Shown here: piece by piece, positions 10,796 to 23,914 of the stretch
Numbering within the stretch: position 1 is the stretch's first letter
Layout: every line of letters starts with the position of its first letter
Source of the DNA: Triops longicaudatus
Taxonomy: Eukaryota > Arthropoda > Branchiopoda > Notostraca > Triopsidae
Assembly (NCBI GenBank): GCA_022885665.1
Contig: JAGQDJ010000053.1
Span: 62,001 to 126,000 of the forward strand
Reading direction: 5' to 3'
Length of the DNA: 64,000 nt
Program-made: the position numbers and the translations under genes
Notes under the pieces: model-generated
What the model was told of the DNA's origin: nothing
Database searches by the model: none
The model's input: the letters and a program-made list of their open reading frames with translations, nothing else

Positions 10796-13700
10796 CTGTG
10801 TGGAAAAGGGTAATTGAGTAACGACATTCAGTGGATGTTAGTTCAGACAAATTATGAGATTGAAAGTGTAAAAAAGTAGCATTCGTGGATACGGATAACT
10901 TTCTAACGCTAGGACTTTTTAAAGTTATTTTTCACGCATGGTTCATTAAAACGAAATTTTTAAAGTGACAGGACATTACGCTTCACTATTACCATGCTCC
11001 ATTAATTGGAAATCTAAGGAAACTTTACGTTGAGTTAAATGGTTTCAAGGGTGAAAAAAAGAAAAGTGTTTTAAGTACTTGGGTAATCAAACGTTTCACG
11101 GTGTAGCAACGGACATTTGTTGCTTGATCACACAAATCGTTGGATGCAGTTGACTTGGAATGGGAGACTTTCCTACGAGCTTCTATTTCGTGCGAAAAGG
11201 TTGCAAAACCTTTTGCGCTTAAACTGAGTATCGTGAAAATTCATTGAAGCGGGTGAGCGTGTCTTATGAATCGTGCGGTTTATTAAAATTCAATCGATTC
11301 TTTCCACTTTTCATTTTACACGACGCATACAAGTCCGATTTCTTAGATACTTACTTTCGGTTTTAATTTCTAAATAACATTTTCTGGTTGATGCTGCAAA
11401 ACTTTATGGCATTTGCAGTGTATTCTATTGAACATGACAAGTTTAAAAAGCGAAAAATGGATTTTTCCTGTACATTACATTTTCATTTTGAAGCAGAATT
11501 TTTGCGCTTATAATGAAAAAGTGAAAGATTCTTAGAAAGCATAAGATCTGTGCACCATACCTAATTTGCTTGTGCTTCTTGTGTAGCCATTGAATCCTTT
11601 GACTCCGTCATTTTTGTATTTTTTCCTATTGAACCTTACTTACCCTTTTGTTCCTCTCGCCTTATGCAATCTAGATCGACTTCCTTTTCGTATACAATGA
11701 TGGCTTTATAGAAAGAAACTTTTTTATGTAAAAAAAAAGAAATCTTGACCTCCTTTTTGTTCTTTTTTTCATTCATAGGGAATAGCCGAGATATGATGGA
11801 AAATAAAAAGCGTAATGTTTCTTACGAGAAAGTGCTTGGGAACGCGGAGAAAGTGGAATTTTTTTTGGATTCTTATCAAGGCAGTGATTTGAGTTCTCGC
11901 GCTTAAGACTTTCTCCCATTCCAAACAACACTACCCGAAACGTAAAAGACTAAGGCCATTTTTGTTTTTAAAAGGTAGTATATTTAAAACAACATATCCC
12001 AATCAATAATAGACTATTGAAATATTCAAATTCTTACACCTATTGTAAAAAATACTGCTAAGTGACAAATCATTCTTATTTATAATAAATGCAAATCTCA
12101 CTGTGTTCTGAAAAGCAGAATTATACATGTACGGTTATAAACAAATACGCCATTTAGCAATGCTTTTAGTCGTCTATTAGCTTTGTAATTTGAAAACTTA
12201 GTAAGCAGACAAAAAACGACACTATCAGCAGCTCTGTGCTTGGTTTTTCTTATATAATTGTGTAGTAGCGTGTAGTTAAAAATAAACAACTTTGTTACTT
12301 TTGTTTTTCCGTGAAAAAAGTCATTCAGATGTTCTTTAGAGTTAATAACGCAGACTCTTAGACTTTAGAGTTAACACTTACGTTTGGGTACATTGTTGTG
12401 GGATCCTAGTTGATTAGATGGTATAAGTACTGGCATGCCAATATTTTCCGCTGCCCAAATAGAAGCACAAGTACATCCGAGAATCATCCAAAAACTCACT
12501 ACACTATTGACATGCATATTGTCTTATGGATATTGAACTCAAAGGATAAAACACACCAAGCTTCACGAACTCAAAGTTCTTCCGCGGCGGTGTTCTAATG
12601 TAAGACTCCTAAACGCGAGGAGCAACCAGCACGACTGTCATCCATGGTACCAATCCCGGTCCGCTTTTATATACCCTCCGTCCTCAATTTCGTTCCAGCC
12701 TACTTCCGCAGTGCTTGCTGGCGAGTCTTAAAGGTGGTATATATTCCTTCATCATATGATAGATCTGAGTTACTTGAACGGTACGTCAGGATCAGTCCAA
12801 CCCATGCCTTGAACGGGTTTACTTTATAAAAGAAACGAAAAAAGATCTTGGTCATGAAATACAACTGTAATGAGTCAGTGAGAGAGTTAGAACTGTTACT
12901 CGACCGTGGAATGGCTTTGGTTATTTGTTTTGGTTTTGTTGTAAGGGTTGACACTTCTTTCAGCAACATTTTTGTCACATGGTATAATTGCCACTAGGTC
13001 AGTAAAACGCTTATTTGTTGCCGGATTGAGGTGACAAATATAACCGCAAATGTGTAGTCGAAAAAAATGGCTCAATACATTGTTTCTATTTGTCGTACGT
13101 TGAATGAAGCTCGCGTTATAATCCGTATTATATCTTACTGACATTATGTATATTGACAGTTTTTTGTAAAGTTAAAAATAAAAAACGTAGGTCATTCTGA
13201 CGAATAAAAATAATAAAGATGTCCGTTTTAGGTTAAATATGCCGGAAATCTGTATCAGGCAAAGTAACAACTCTATGAGTAGCGTCATTTAATAGAACTG
13301 GACTTTGCAATTCCGTACTAATAGATAGTGAAATCAAATTAACACTAAATAGTTCGATCCATTTCCAAAAAGCGAATATGAAACTAAATGAATGCATAAA
13401 CGATTTATGAGATTATGGTTTTCTATTTCCTAAACTAAGATTCGACAATTCGGTGCTATACTGTATTATGCTAGTGTTTTTAACTATGAAATATATAGGA
13501 AAAAAATTAATTTTGAATGAAATTGTAGATTTTCAGTGACGCAGTCAGTGTATATTCGCAGTCGCGAATATTCTTCTTTATCATTTATTGCATTTAAATA
13601 TCGAAGCTAAGTTTGCCAAACACTGTACATTGTCCGGAATCAGACTTACGTTTAGCCGTCCCTTGCAGCGTACAGTCTGACACAATTATTGATGTGTTTG

Positions 13701-14735
13701 TGTTTCGTAGCGTTCCGGTTTCTCTGAAGATGTACGTCTTTTGCGCACTCATTACGAGAAACCCTATATTTGATAGTTTATTACCCCACTAGGAAGTTCA
13801 GACTTTTTTCCTTCTCTTTCGTGACTGAAGATTCGTTTCGGTTACAGTACAGCCCGCCACGTGGCCAAAAGTATGTAACAGCTTTAGCTGTAGCAGAAAC
13901 TTTTGTAAACGAAAAGTCGTCGATTTCTCCCTTGAAATATTATATATGTGCAATTGTGCTGTTCCTTGTTGTGAAATTGTATTTAGTGAACATTCGTTTT
14001 GTAAAATGCTACTGTTCTTTACAAAATCTTTTATTTTGCAACCATATTTGCTTACAGTCATTTGCATAACGCCCTTCATGAAGCATACCGCAAAATATCT
14101 CTTAGCAATTTGCCTTCTGCCTGGGGAAGAGTAATCATCCCATGTAAGGGAACTAAGTGTGCCGTAGTTAAGAAATCGGTGCACTTTTCGTTTGAGTTAT
14201 CTTGGCTCATAATGTTCGCATGCAGTGGTCGTAACTGTCAAAATCTCCCGTTTGTTTTGGTTCATAAAGCAGGGAACTGTCATATGGTTATTTTAACAAG
14301 GACAATCTTCAACATTTTTAAATTAAGCTTATACTAACAACGTAAGACCCGTTAAGTTGATCCGCTGCGTCTTTCTGCGCTACTTTTAAGACCACAACGC
14401 ATGCAAAAGTCAAGACACACAAACTCCTTACACGTATACTATGGAGCTTCCTTGTCTCTGTTCAGGAACGCACTTGCCCTACAAACCTGCCCCTGATGGC
14501 TCCCCCATCTCCATGCATCCACAAACAGCCACACACATGAAGCATATGGAGAGCAGAGCGCAAAAATTTGCCTTTCTTTCTAACCATTAATTTGTCTTAC
14601 CCGGGGCCAGCAGTTAAAAACGCAGCTTTCTCTGTTTCCCTAGGGCGCGCAATTAATTTTTCCATTCTTGTTCACTGCTTTTCAAGGAACAAAAGTTTTG
14701 CTTAATGTTTCCCCTGTAGGCCGAGTGAGCCAATC
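10796..14735. other. Intergenic, no confident gene
   Basis: AT-rich sequence with only short chance frames. It should contain the unidentified 5' exon and promoter of the Pro/Tyr-rich gene (minus) and the promoter of the polymerase gene (plus). A TATATA string near 12667 followed about 30 bp later by GCAGTG could be a core promoter but leads to no frame. Confidence 0.4.
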
Positions 14736-17700
14736 ATGGGCCGCAAGCGAACCCGTGAAGAAGATTCTGGAGACAAAAAAACAACAACTTTCGCGAGCAT
14801 TAAGCTATGGATTATACCGGATCGAATTCAACCTAAACGTTACCAAATCATGTGTAGTTGCGCCCGAAAGAATGGTTTTGTACTAGAGCCTAAATACACG
14901 TAAGCTAATTTCTGACATTTTAAAAGTAAAGACTGTATTCCAGATTTCGTGTCAGCGTTCAATCGTAATCCTTATTTTAAAAAGACGCATCGTGCTGTAA
15001 TATTTCCGTATTACTTCAGTGTGTTAGTTAAATATACAGTGCAACCCGCATTTTTTAATATGTTCGGGACCGGGCAGAAAGCATTCAGATGTACGGAGTA
15101 TTCAAAAATACGAAGTTTTCGTATATAGTTCATTTTCTTTTAGACCATATTTGCTTCCCTCTTGAAACGTAACGTAACTTGGCAAATTGGCACAGTTGGC
15201 ACGGTATATAGTCAACGGTAAAAGTTGAAGGTGAAGGGTTTACATTTCTTCGGGGCACAAGACCTTTCAAGTATTTCGTGGATTATTGTGGCTTTCTGGT
15301 GTCAAAGGGTATTGCCAAGTATCCATATTTATATAAACGAACTTATTTAGCATTGAAAGATATACAGTGGGGCTTTAAAGCTTTTTTGGAAAAAAAAACG
15401 GAAAATCAATTATCCCTTATTCAGTTAAAAGCTAAGCTTTACATTGAATTCAGGGCTTTAAACGGGACCGTCAATTTTTCATTCGAATGAGAGGAATATT
15501 CAAATAACCGCTATTCATTCAAGTGGGTTTGAGTGTATAACTCAAAGTAAAACTGAAATGGAATGTGTTCGATTTGTGCTTTTGTTATGTTTTTTTTTTT
15601 ATTTATATTTTTACGTTTGTTTTCATGAAGAATAGCGTACAGCCTTTCGCCTATTGTTGGTAATTGTGCTAGTTGTAGTAAAAAACCTAATTGACAATTT
15701 CGTTTAGCGGAGCTGTAACGCACGTGGTAACGGATTTGGAAACGAAAGACCAAGCCCTAAAGAGTTTGGGTGTAAACACAGATTGCGAAGCCATAGTTTT
15801 GAACACACTGTGGTTCTTCGATTGCGTAAGGTGATTAGTTAATTTGTTGGAGCGTACGAACGATTTTTCACACCTTTTTAAGGGCACACTGGCTAAGAAG
15901 GAAAATAGTTTTTGAACAGTAGTTTTTTTTGTGCTTTTTGTTTATTGATGAATTCCTGTAGGGAAAAGAAAGTGCTGTTAGAAACGCCCTATTTGTTACC
16001 ACCAGATGTTTCGGACCATGAAAACAGCAGCCAGTTGGCACTAGGTAACCAGGTTGAATTAAGCGACGACAGCGATTCAACAGACGGGGAATTCTCTTTA
16101 ACCAAGTTCAACACATGTGTTCCTGAACGCAGAGCCCGGTTGGATCATCCGAATCCACATTTATCTGTAAGGAAAAAATGAAGCATTCTTTTTTCCCTTT
16201 ATTTACTGCTTGCTAGAACCATATTGGGGTAATGGGGTAACCTTAATTTTAATTACGAGTGGCAGGAACCGTTAGATTTCTTGGGAGAATATTGGGAAAT
16301 TATGGGGCATAGCCATGTCGACGAAAACCGCGCCTTGGCATTCCGCAAAGCAGCTTCGGCGGTCAAATGTTTGCCGTTGAGAGTTCGGCGTATTCAACAG
16401 GTGAATGAAGACATTTCAGAGTTGGGGGATTGTGGTTTATAGTGGCGAAAGGTAATATGGAAGCGACCCGTATTATTCGTTCTTCTGTGTGCCGTAGTTG
16501 GAAAAAGTTAAGGATATTGGCGAAGGACATTCCATGAAAGTCTTGCGGGAGGTTTTGGAACACGGCAGCTCCATCGAGGTGGAAGAAAAGAAGAAAGATG
16601 AAAAGTTCCACAGTCTCGGGGTAAGAAAGCAACCTTTTCCTTCGATGCCAGTTCTATTGAGCGTACTTAGAGCATAGCGCTTATTATGCTCACGAACAAT
16701 CAAGCTTATTCATTTTAACTCAATAAAAGGACTTGAAGAGAGGAAAGACCAGCCTTGGAACTCAAGTGCACCTGTCATTATTCATTGTTAAAGTTTCTGT
16801 TGTCAGATTGTCAAAAGCTGTAACAAGTAAAAAATAGCGAAGTTCATATTCTGTTTTGTATTTCATTATTAAGCTGATTCGCATGGTTAGAGAAAAGAAC
16901 TTTAGATTTCCAGTTTAACCTATGTGATGACTGACAGCATTCAGTATTTAGAATGCATTATTTTTATGCCCTGTTTTCGGTATCTTGTTAAGTCAATAAA
17001 TGAACAGTCAGTGTCTATATATGGATGGGATTATTAGCTGATCGCGTTGTTTGTGTTCTTAAAATAACCATTTACGTTGATTGGAATGTAAATTTCCCGC
17101 GTTATCATTTCTCGTTGTCTAATTCGGACATTGCACGTGTATGAGTTCCGCATGCTTAAGTTCATCCCCATGAATTAGTCAGTTAAAGTTAATCGTGCGC
17201 TTTTCATATTGCACGAATTGTTCACGTGTAATTGATGTATCACGCCCCCTTAAACGAAGCGCACGCAAGGATAGGTCGCATATTTGTAATATAAACGACA
17301 TATTTAACGTTGCATTAAATGTAGTTGGTAGAAAGGGCTTTAGACTTTCTTTCAGTTATCATAGAGTGATGTTGTCTTTTGAGCAAAAGACACATGACTC
17401 CTTGCAAATTTTGACTGGCAAAATCCCAATACCAAAGCACTCACTTTCCATTGTATTTCATGGTGTACACGGTGTTGAGGAATTTGCGTCGCACTTGGAC
17501 ATAATCCAGAATGCTTTTACTGATACATTCACACTTGATTTTCGAAAGCGTTATTATTCATACAACTTCACCCAACAGGCGAATGGAACGTTCTTTGCTT
17601 ATCAGATGGATACTTATCGTATTGGTGTGTTGTGATAATTTCTCTGAATGTTATTTTGTTCATGTTCGCGGAAGAAAATGAACGTCTTTGAAGACTAACA

Positions 17701-19020
17701 ACGTTGTACAAGAGACATATTATACAGTGTTGCATAGTGACAGCTTTTTTTGGGTTGTATCTGGCAACAAAATGCATCGATTAAATTCGCAACAGGCAGC
17801 TTTTTAGGGATATCTTAGTTTGATAAACATTATTGTTTCATCGCAGGCATTTTGCAAGGTTTTTGGCGTAGGACCAAGCATTGCCCGTAAATGGTATGAA
17901 CATCTAGGCCTTCGCAACATTCAACAACTCAAGGAGCGTTTCAGTAATCTCAATATAAACAATGAACTTATTCTGTACGGTAAGGTGTAAAAAATAATAT
18001 ATGAATGTATATGACATAGTAATTGCGCTGTATTCCTTTTTTTTTGCGGTATAGGAGTCGCATTTTATGATGATCTCAATACGCCTCTTTTGTTGGAAGA
18101 AGCTCAGCCAGTTAAACTACTTTTAAAAGAGTTCGTTGAGGAATTGATGCCCGGAACGCGCACGGACTTAATTGGTGGTTTCCGAAGGTATAACGGGTTA
18201 AGCAGGCTTACGTAGTTTTTTATGGCAACTTTTGCTAGAGGGAAGAAACAGGGACACGATTTGGATTTACTCTTTTGTTTTCCGCATGAAGAAGGCAAAG
18301 AAAAGGGACTCGTGAGTAAGCTACGAGACTTGTGCCTTCAGAAGGGCCTTATTGTTTGGTCCCGTGCTGAAAAGTCATTCGACAACGCTAACCTTGACCG
18401 CGTCGTGACGCACATTGGTGAATCACAGATTATAGATCGATTAGAGTTGTGTATGACTATTTTCAAACTACCGAAACCGCCCCAAACCTTTGCCGAGTTC
18501 ATGAAGAAGCCTGAAACTTTGGCGGCAGCTGGGGCGCCGCATTCAAAAGGTAGAATTGTGACGTTTGAAAGCTCGTTTGCTTGAAGAAAGAAGTGTTGCT
18601 CAGTGGGGGATGATTTGTAGATCCTGTAGACGTGTTGTCCTTAGCGGAATCGGAGCGTGATTGGCGGGCCATTAGAGTGGATTTCGTGTCAGCGCCGAAA
18701 TCACAGTGGGCGTATGCATTGCTAGGCTGGACGGGCAATAAACAATATAACAGAGCGCTGAGGCAGTATGCCAAGGTGGAATTGGGTTTTTTGTTAAGCA
18801 GCGCTGGAATATGGGATACTAACCTGGTAAGGCAGCTGTTGCTTTTTTTATACTATGTAAAACCAAGTGCTTCTGCTACCGACTGGTGCGAAGTTTGTGT
18901 TGTGGTAAGGTGACCTTGATAAAGAATTCTCCTGAAGTTAGAATCCTCATCCGATTGTTTGTACACATGAAATTTTCGAGGGGAGTGATCTCTAAATTAT
19001 GCGCTAGTTATACGTTTCCT

Positions 19021-19069
<49 letters not shown>

Positions 19070-19171
19070 NTTTTTTTTTTACAGAGTCGAACTCGTCCAG
19101 CCGAAACAGAGGAAGACATCTTTAAAGATTTGAAGCTATCTTATAGGGGGCCTGAAGAGCGTAACTTTTGA
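14736..19171 (+). CDS. DNA polymerase mu / TdT-like family X polymerase, complete
   Basis: Ten exons with consistent phases: 14736-14899, 15708-15830, 15962-16166, 16266-16400, 16498-16620, 17847-17979, 18055-18187, 18239-18549, 18621-18826 and 19085-19171. They encode 539 residues (human Pol mu 494, TdT 509). Layout: basic N-terminus (GRKRTR, possible NLS), BRCT (about 19-97, conserved Trp90), linker, 8-kDa domain (about 165-250), helix-hairpin-helix FGVGPSIARKW (about 256-266), palm. Catalytic aspartates are Asp346 and Asp348 (GHDLDLLF) and Asp463 (RVDF). His345 before the first Asp and the GW pair (478-479) instead of an aromatic steric gate mark the Pol mu/TdT branch rather than Pol beta or lambda. 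A loop-1 region of Pol mu length lies at about 380-402. The C-terminus EEDIFKDLKL...GPEERNF matches Pol mu's end. The role in this family is gap filling and terminal addition in non-homologous end joining. Confidence 0.92.
19022..19080. repeat. 59-nt poly-T tract with one N, abutting a 3' splice site
   Basis: 48 T, one undetermined base at 19070, then 10 T, followed directly by ACAG and the last polymerase exon. It serves as an extreme polypyrimidine tract. True length is uncertain because of the N. Confidence 0.9.
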
Positions 19172-20977
19172 AGGAGGAACTGAAAAGTCTTGACATTTTT
19201 ATTTTCCGTATAGTTATGCTTCCGTGTTACTTTGTTATATCTCATTTGTACGTTGAGATGAATACAGGTTAATTTGTTACCCAATTAAAGCATTGTTGCT
19301 GATCATTTTGTGACGATTACGTTCTGTAACCTGTCAGCTGAAGACGGTGAATGGAATCGGCGGGGTAGTGGTAATTGGTAGGGGTTAAAAAATGCAAATT
19401 TAGAGACTGTCTTTGAATAACACAAAATCTCAACGCATGGATATGTGTACATAGGTTCACTTTTACAAGAACCGCGATTTTCGTGCCTGCACATGCCGCG
19501 TTACGTCACGTGCCAGCGCTGAATGTTTTCGTATTTCCTGAACATCTTCGTTATTATTTCGCGCATGATAAAAAGAAACATATATCTGATAACTAGATTT
19601 TTTGCTATTTTTTATCAGACAAAGTTAATTTTTGGTGTCCATTGCCCTTTAAATGTTACCTATTCGACATGATTCGCCACATCGGTCTCCTATTCCAGAG
19701 AATTTGCTTTCTGTACTTGGTAATATCGCTTTTTTTAGGGCCAAAATATTTATCTTTATGTTGAAATAAAGTAAGAGTAGGTAAATTTGGAGCTTCGGTG
19801 CCGTGTTTCTTGTAATTTTTAGAAATGAATACTGAATTTCCGACCGCGTAAAAATGAAATCGTGTTAAACGAGACAGCGTAAGTGGGGTTCACGTTACTT
19901 CCTGCAGAGCATCTGAGCGTCGGGTATTTTTCAAGCATTTGAATATTGTCAATTGAGTCTGAAAGACAGAGTTCAACTTCGGATAGTTATATTCAATTGC
20001 TTAAAAAATAGAACAATCGATTTTATCGCTAGCGCGCAGTACTTCCAATGGCTTGCGGGAATGCTGTAAATACGGTACTTTCAAAAGTAACGCGATAAAA
20101 GCCTCCGGTAATTATTTTTTTTACAGCTGTAGTTATCTGGATAAAGTTATTATCGCAGCAAATAAACCCTGATTTTGAAAAAAGTTTAACAGTTTTTGTA
20201 TTTCCATTTTTTTAAAAAATGATTGCACTCACTTAAGACTTTGAAGATTGGTATTGTAATATGCAAGAATGCATACTACTTGTGCATTGGAAGTTGTACA
20301 GGCCTGTATAACAAAGGCCAACTGTTGTTTAATCTAATTAGATTCTGTTTCATAGTTTCCTTATTTTTCTAAAATTTGTGTGAGTAGCCATGTCTCTTAT
20401 TATATGATGCTGATAACTAAATCTAAGTATCAGTGAAACGAGACCACCAGGCCTCCACTATTTTCTGGTTTTACAAAAAAAAAGAGGAATAAGAAAACGC
20501 TTCATTGATAACTGAAAAATTGTAATCGGAAACAATCATACGTAATGTTACTTGCGTCAAGAAGTCGATTGTTGGAATCCTTCGAAAGGACAAGTTACGA
20601 AGTATTGTATCAGTCGAACGCTATAGCACATACACGTAATAGATAGGGAAATAAATTGTCTGTAGTGTGGATGCATTAAATCGTGTTGCAGTCACAAGTG
20701 AACTGATATGTAATTATATCACAATGTCGGTCTGTAGGCTAATGTGGTCTTAAACATATCAATTTTCAAGGGCCCATGATTGGACTGTGGATAATTTTAG
20801 ACATAACTGCTCACTTCATATTCTTTTTTTTCTTTCTTTTTTTTGAAAAAAAAAGTTTGCTTGGAAGTTCATAATTTGCGAGAGATTTCATTCCAGTGAT
20901 TGGGAGTTCCAGCGGCATCGGATGTCACACCAGGTTGCAAAGGTACTCTCCACTCTTATCCTTTTCCATTATTTCTC
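19172..20977. other. Intergenic, no gene seen
   Basis: 3' flank of the polymerase gene and AT-rich spacer. The only notable site is a third TACGTCACGTG string (19502-19512), an overlap of a CRE half-site and an E-box. Confidence 0.4.
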
Positions 20978-21319
20978 TCAGGCATCAGTATTGTCACTGT
21001 TGTTCGCATGCTTGATATTTGTTACCGACTCCGCTGAGGAATTTTGAAGCAATGTTGGTCCACGTCCAGAGGCCAGAATCCATAGCATATTCGTTAAACT
21101 CGGTCTGTCGAAATGGTACCACATTGTTATAACTACTGTCAATAGTAAGCTCCACTGCAGAAGAAACTGCACTCGGTAACGTCTACGATGAATGTGCATT
21201 CTCTGCCTGATTGTGAGTTTTTTTTTCTCTCCAATACAGGACGTTACTACTGTACGTTTCACTTCACCAAACTCATCTCTCTTCCTAACTTGACTTCGAC
21301 CAGCTACCCCACAACGCAT
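20978..21319 (-). CDS. Possible small single-pass membrane protein (113 aa)
   Basis: An uninterrupted frame with ATG at 21319-21317. The N-terminal half is basic (ending HIHRRRYR), followed by one hydrophobic segment (about residues 52-67, LLQWSLLLTVVITMWY) and a polar tail with two N-glycosylation sequons (NSS, NNS). This is type II or III topology if real. It lies just past the FHIP2A stop on the same strand. No family is recognised. It could be a chance frame, or a fragment of a longer spliced gene. Confidence 0.3.
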   Translation of the reverse strand: MRCGVAGRSQVRKRDEFGEVKRTVVTSCIGEKKKLTIRQRMHIHRRRYRVQFLLQWSLLLTVVITMWYHFDRPSLTNMLWILASGRGPTLLQNSSAESVTNIKHANNSDNTDA

Positions 21320-21612
21320 GGGCTAACTACATAAGTGCCTGAGTATAATTATCTCGCGTTACTGTATGAACAGGTGGCGTATAACACCTACATTTCTTTT
21401 TGCAATAAATATGTGTATTTCTTCCCTTCACCCAACAACACATTTATAAAAACTGGCACTAGGTATGCGGTGATTTACTAATAACGCCGTAACTTTAAAT
21501 TAAACTCTTACACCGCCTTACCACCTTTACACTCAACTTATTCAAATTCAGACCTGGCATTGCGCTTAATTAGCCGGCTTTATATGCTGGAGTTACCCGT
21601 CCAAACACGGTA

Positions 21613-23879
21613 TTACGCATTCTGAGCTAAACAATGGGAAAATTTAACGTAAGCAACAGCAGCCAATTCTTTGCAAAATTCTTGGAAAACAATCGCTCCA
21701 GTCACTTCAGGATCAAAGGTGGTTAATGTCAAAGACAAATCCCTGCCAAAACAAAAAATAACAATTTGGTTAAGAATAAAAAAGAAGAAACAATAAAGAA
21801 GTTCACACTTAGCAATAATACTTTGTGTTTTCCCCCAGTAGGAGTCCTCGCTGCCAGTTAACGAGTTGCAAAAAATCGGGCTCGTTCTCCAAAATGGTCC
21901 ACAGTTTATTGCGGCTAATCTGTAAGCTTTTATATAAGGTAGGCGTGGTCACATAAACTGGTGTTAAGGGATTTAACAAATATTCGTGCAGATACGCGTG
22001 CGGTAGAAGAGCTAATTTTGAGACGAGTGATGTCAGCCGTAAATTCACTTCATAAGGCTTACGGAAATAAATCATATTATTCATGAGCATTGCTTCAGAG
22101 TGAGTTTACTTAGCTTACCTGGTGAAACAAATTTTCAGTCTTCGAAAATAGCATACTAAGAAACGGTCCAGGTGTAAAAACAAGCTCTTTGTCGCTTTCC
22201 GGGCGGGAGTCGGCACTGTTCGTCTCCAAAGCATCGAGTTGGGCAGGTACTGTAGCTTCTAATGGCCATTTATGCAATACTGCATTGGAAAGCGTGTCCC
22301 GGTACCTTAACTCAGCATCTTTTATGCAATTTTCGTAGCCATTTTCCCGTAATCCGTCAGGCAATAATAGTAGAAATCTGCATACAGAAAAAATTATTTT
22401 ATTAATCATTGAGGAAAACACTGAAGTACGAAATATGAATCACTTCTGTATGATTTTGTCGATACGAGTCGGGGCTAAAGTGCGGCTCTGAATGAATAAC
22501 ACATCTTGCCCAATTTTGGCAGTGTTTTTCTTCTCACGTTCATCTTCTTCATCGCTCCAACTATCCACAGCCATGCCAGCGGCAACTGGATCATAGTATC
22601 CTCGGCATGAGACATAATCTAAGACCAGCACTTCCAAAGCGTGTCGATTTCTTCCATCCAACAATACCTTTAAAGAGTAAAATAAAAAATTAGTAACACG
22701 AAGAAGCGGAATAAAGTGAGAATCATCTACTTCAAATAGACGTAGTGTCTCCAATGCTAAATCTTCACAAATATGACTGCAACGCTCAATTAACAAGTCC
22801 CGCAGTTTTACATCACCGATGAGCCAATGGCTTATTTCTGGATTTAAAAAACCAACAGTCACAAATTTCCTGCAAGTCAGGTTAGTCGCCTAAGTCTAAA
22901 TTTGGTACTCGTAAATCTTCCATTAAAACATGTGTAAGTGACTAGGAATTCGTGTTTTAATTAAACATATAGCATAATCGGGAACAGCGAAAAGCTAAAG
23001 GGCCAAATTGAACAATTAAAGTGACAAAAAAAAGATAACAAAATACCTTGGAGAAAGCGCTCAGAATTGAGATGCTGAAGCCAGCGTGCAATATGTGCTG
23101 TAATCTCCATGGTTTTGTTGATACTGTCTTCTTGAACCAACAAAGGCTGAAAATAAGCTTCCAAAATATTTTGCCGCACTTTCGCCAAGAAACTGTCTGC
23201 CACCAAAGGGTGTGACACGCCCACAGCCTAAAATGAAATTGCGTGAAAGCTAAGCTAAAAGAATAAACGTCAATATTGTTCATAACCCTTGAAGATCAAC
23301 AAAGGCTTTTATACCTTATCACAGAAGTCAAGCCAGGCGAGATAGCTTGCAATTTCCTGTTCTTCAGGTACTGATATAGCATTTGCACTTTTGATTTTTA
23401 CGCTCCTAAAAGAACCAATAGCAAGAATGTTTTAAGACTTTCACGAATAATATTTTTTTAGTCTAAGTAATGACGAAATTTACCCGAAGCGCGCGTCTGT
23501 TGATTCCAAGGCATAAGAAAGTAAATGGTGAGGTAAATTGATTAACCTGTCGGTTAATTGAGTCGTAAGCATTTCATAAAGGTTCGTCTGGCCTACTACT
23601 CGCGCGGTGCAGTTGTTCAAGGATTTTAAGCAAGCTAACAGGGCAAGCGAAGCCTGGTTAAACGTACTCTTGTCCTAGGAAAGCCAAATTTCGATATTTT
23701 TCAGATCATATGCCTACTTTCCTTTCAATTACGTTGTTCTGCAGCAATTTTAGCAGAGCCTCCACCAGCGGAAATTTCAAGTTTAGCGCCCCCTCCAACC
23801 GTTCTTGGCTTTTCATTTCCGTTGTCATCTACATATACATTTTTGAAGAAAGTTAATTAAACCACAAAAGTCAGACTCA

Positions 23880-23914
<35 letters not shown>

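Noticed and set aside
13770..14184. Overlapping frames of 99 and 128 codons on both strands
   Set aside because: AT-rich, no domain, and no splice sites linking them to the polymerase gene, whose first coding exon starts at 14736.
17195..17635. 146-codon frame within the polymerase gene
   Set aside because: It sits in the intron between exons 5 and 6. Exons 16498-16620 and 17847-17979 join in phase and match the family without it.
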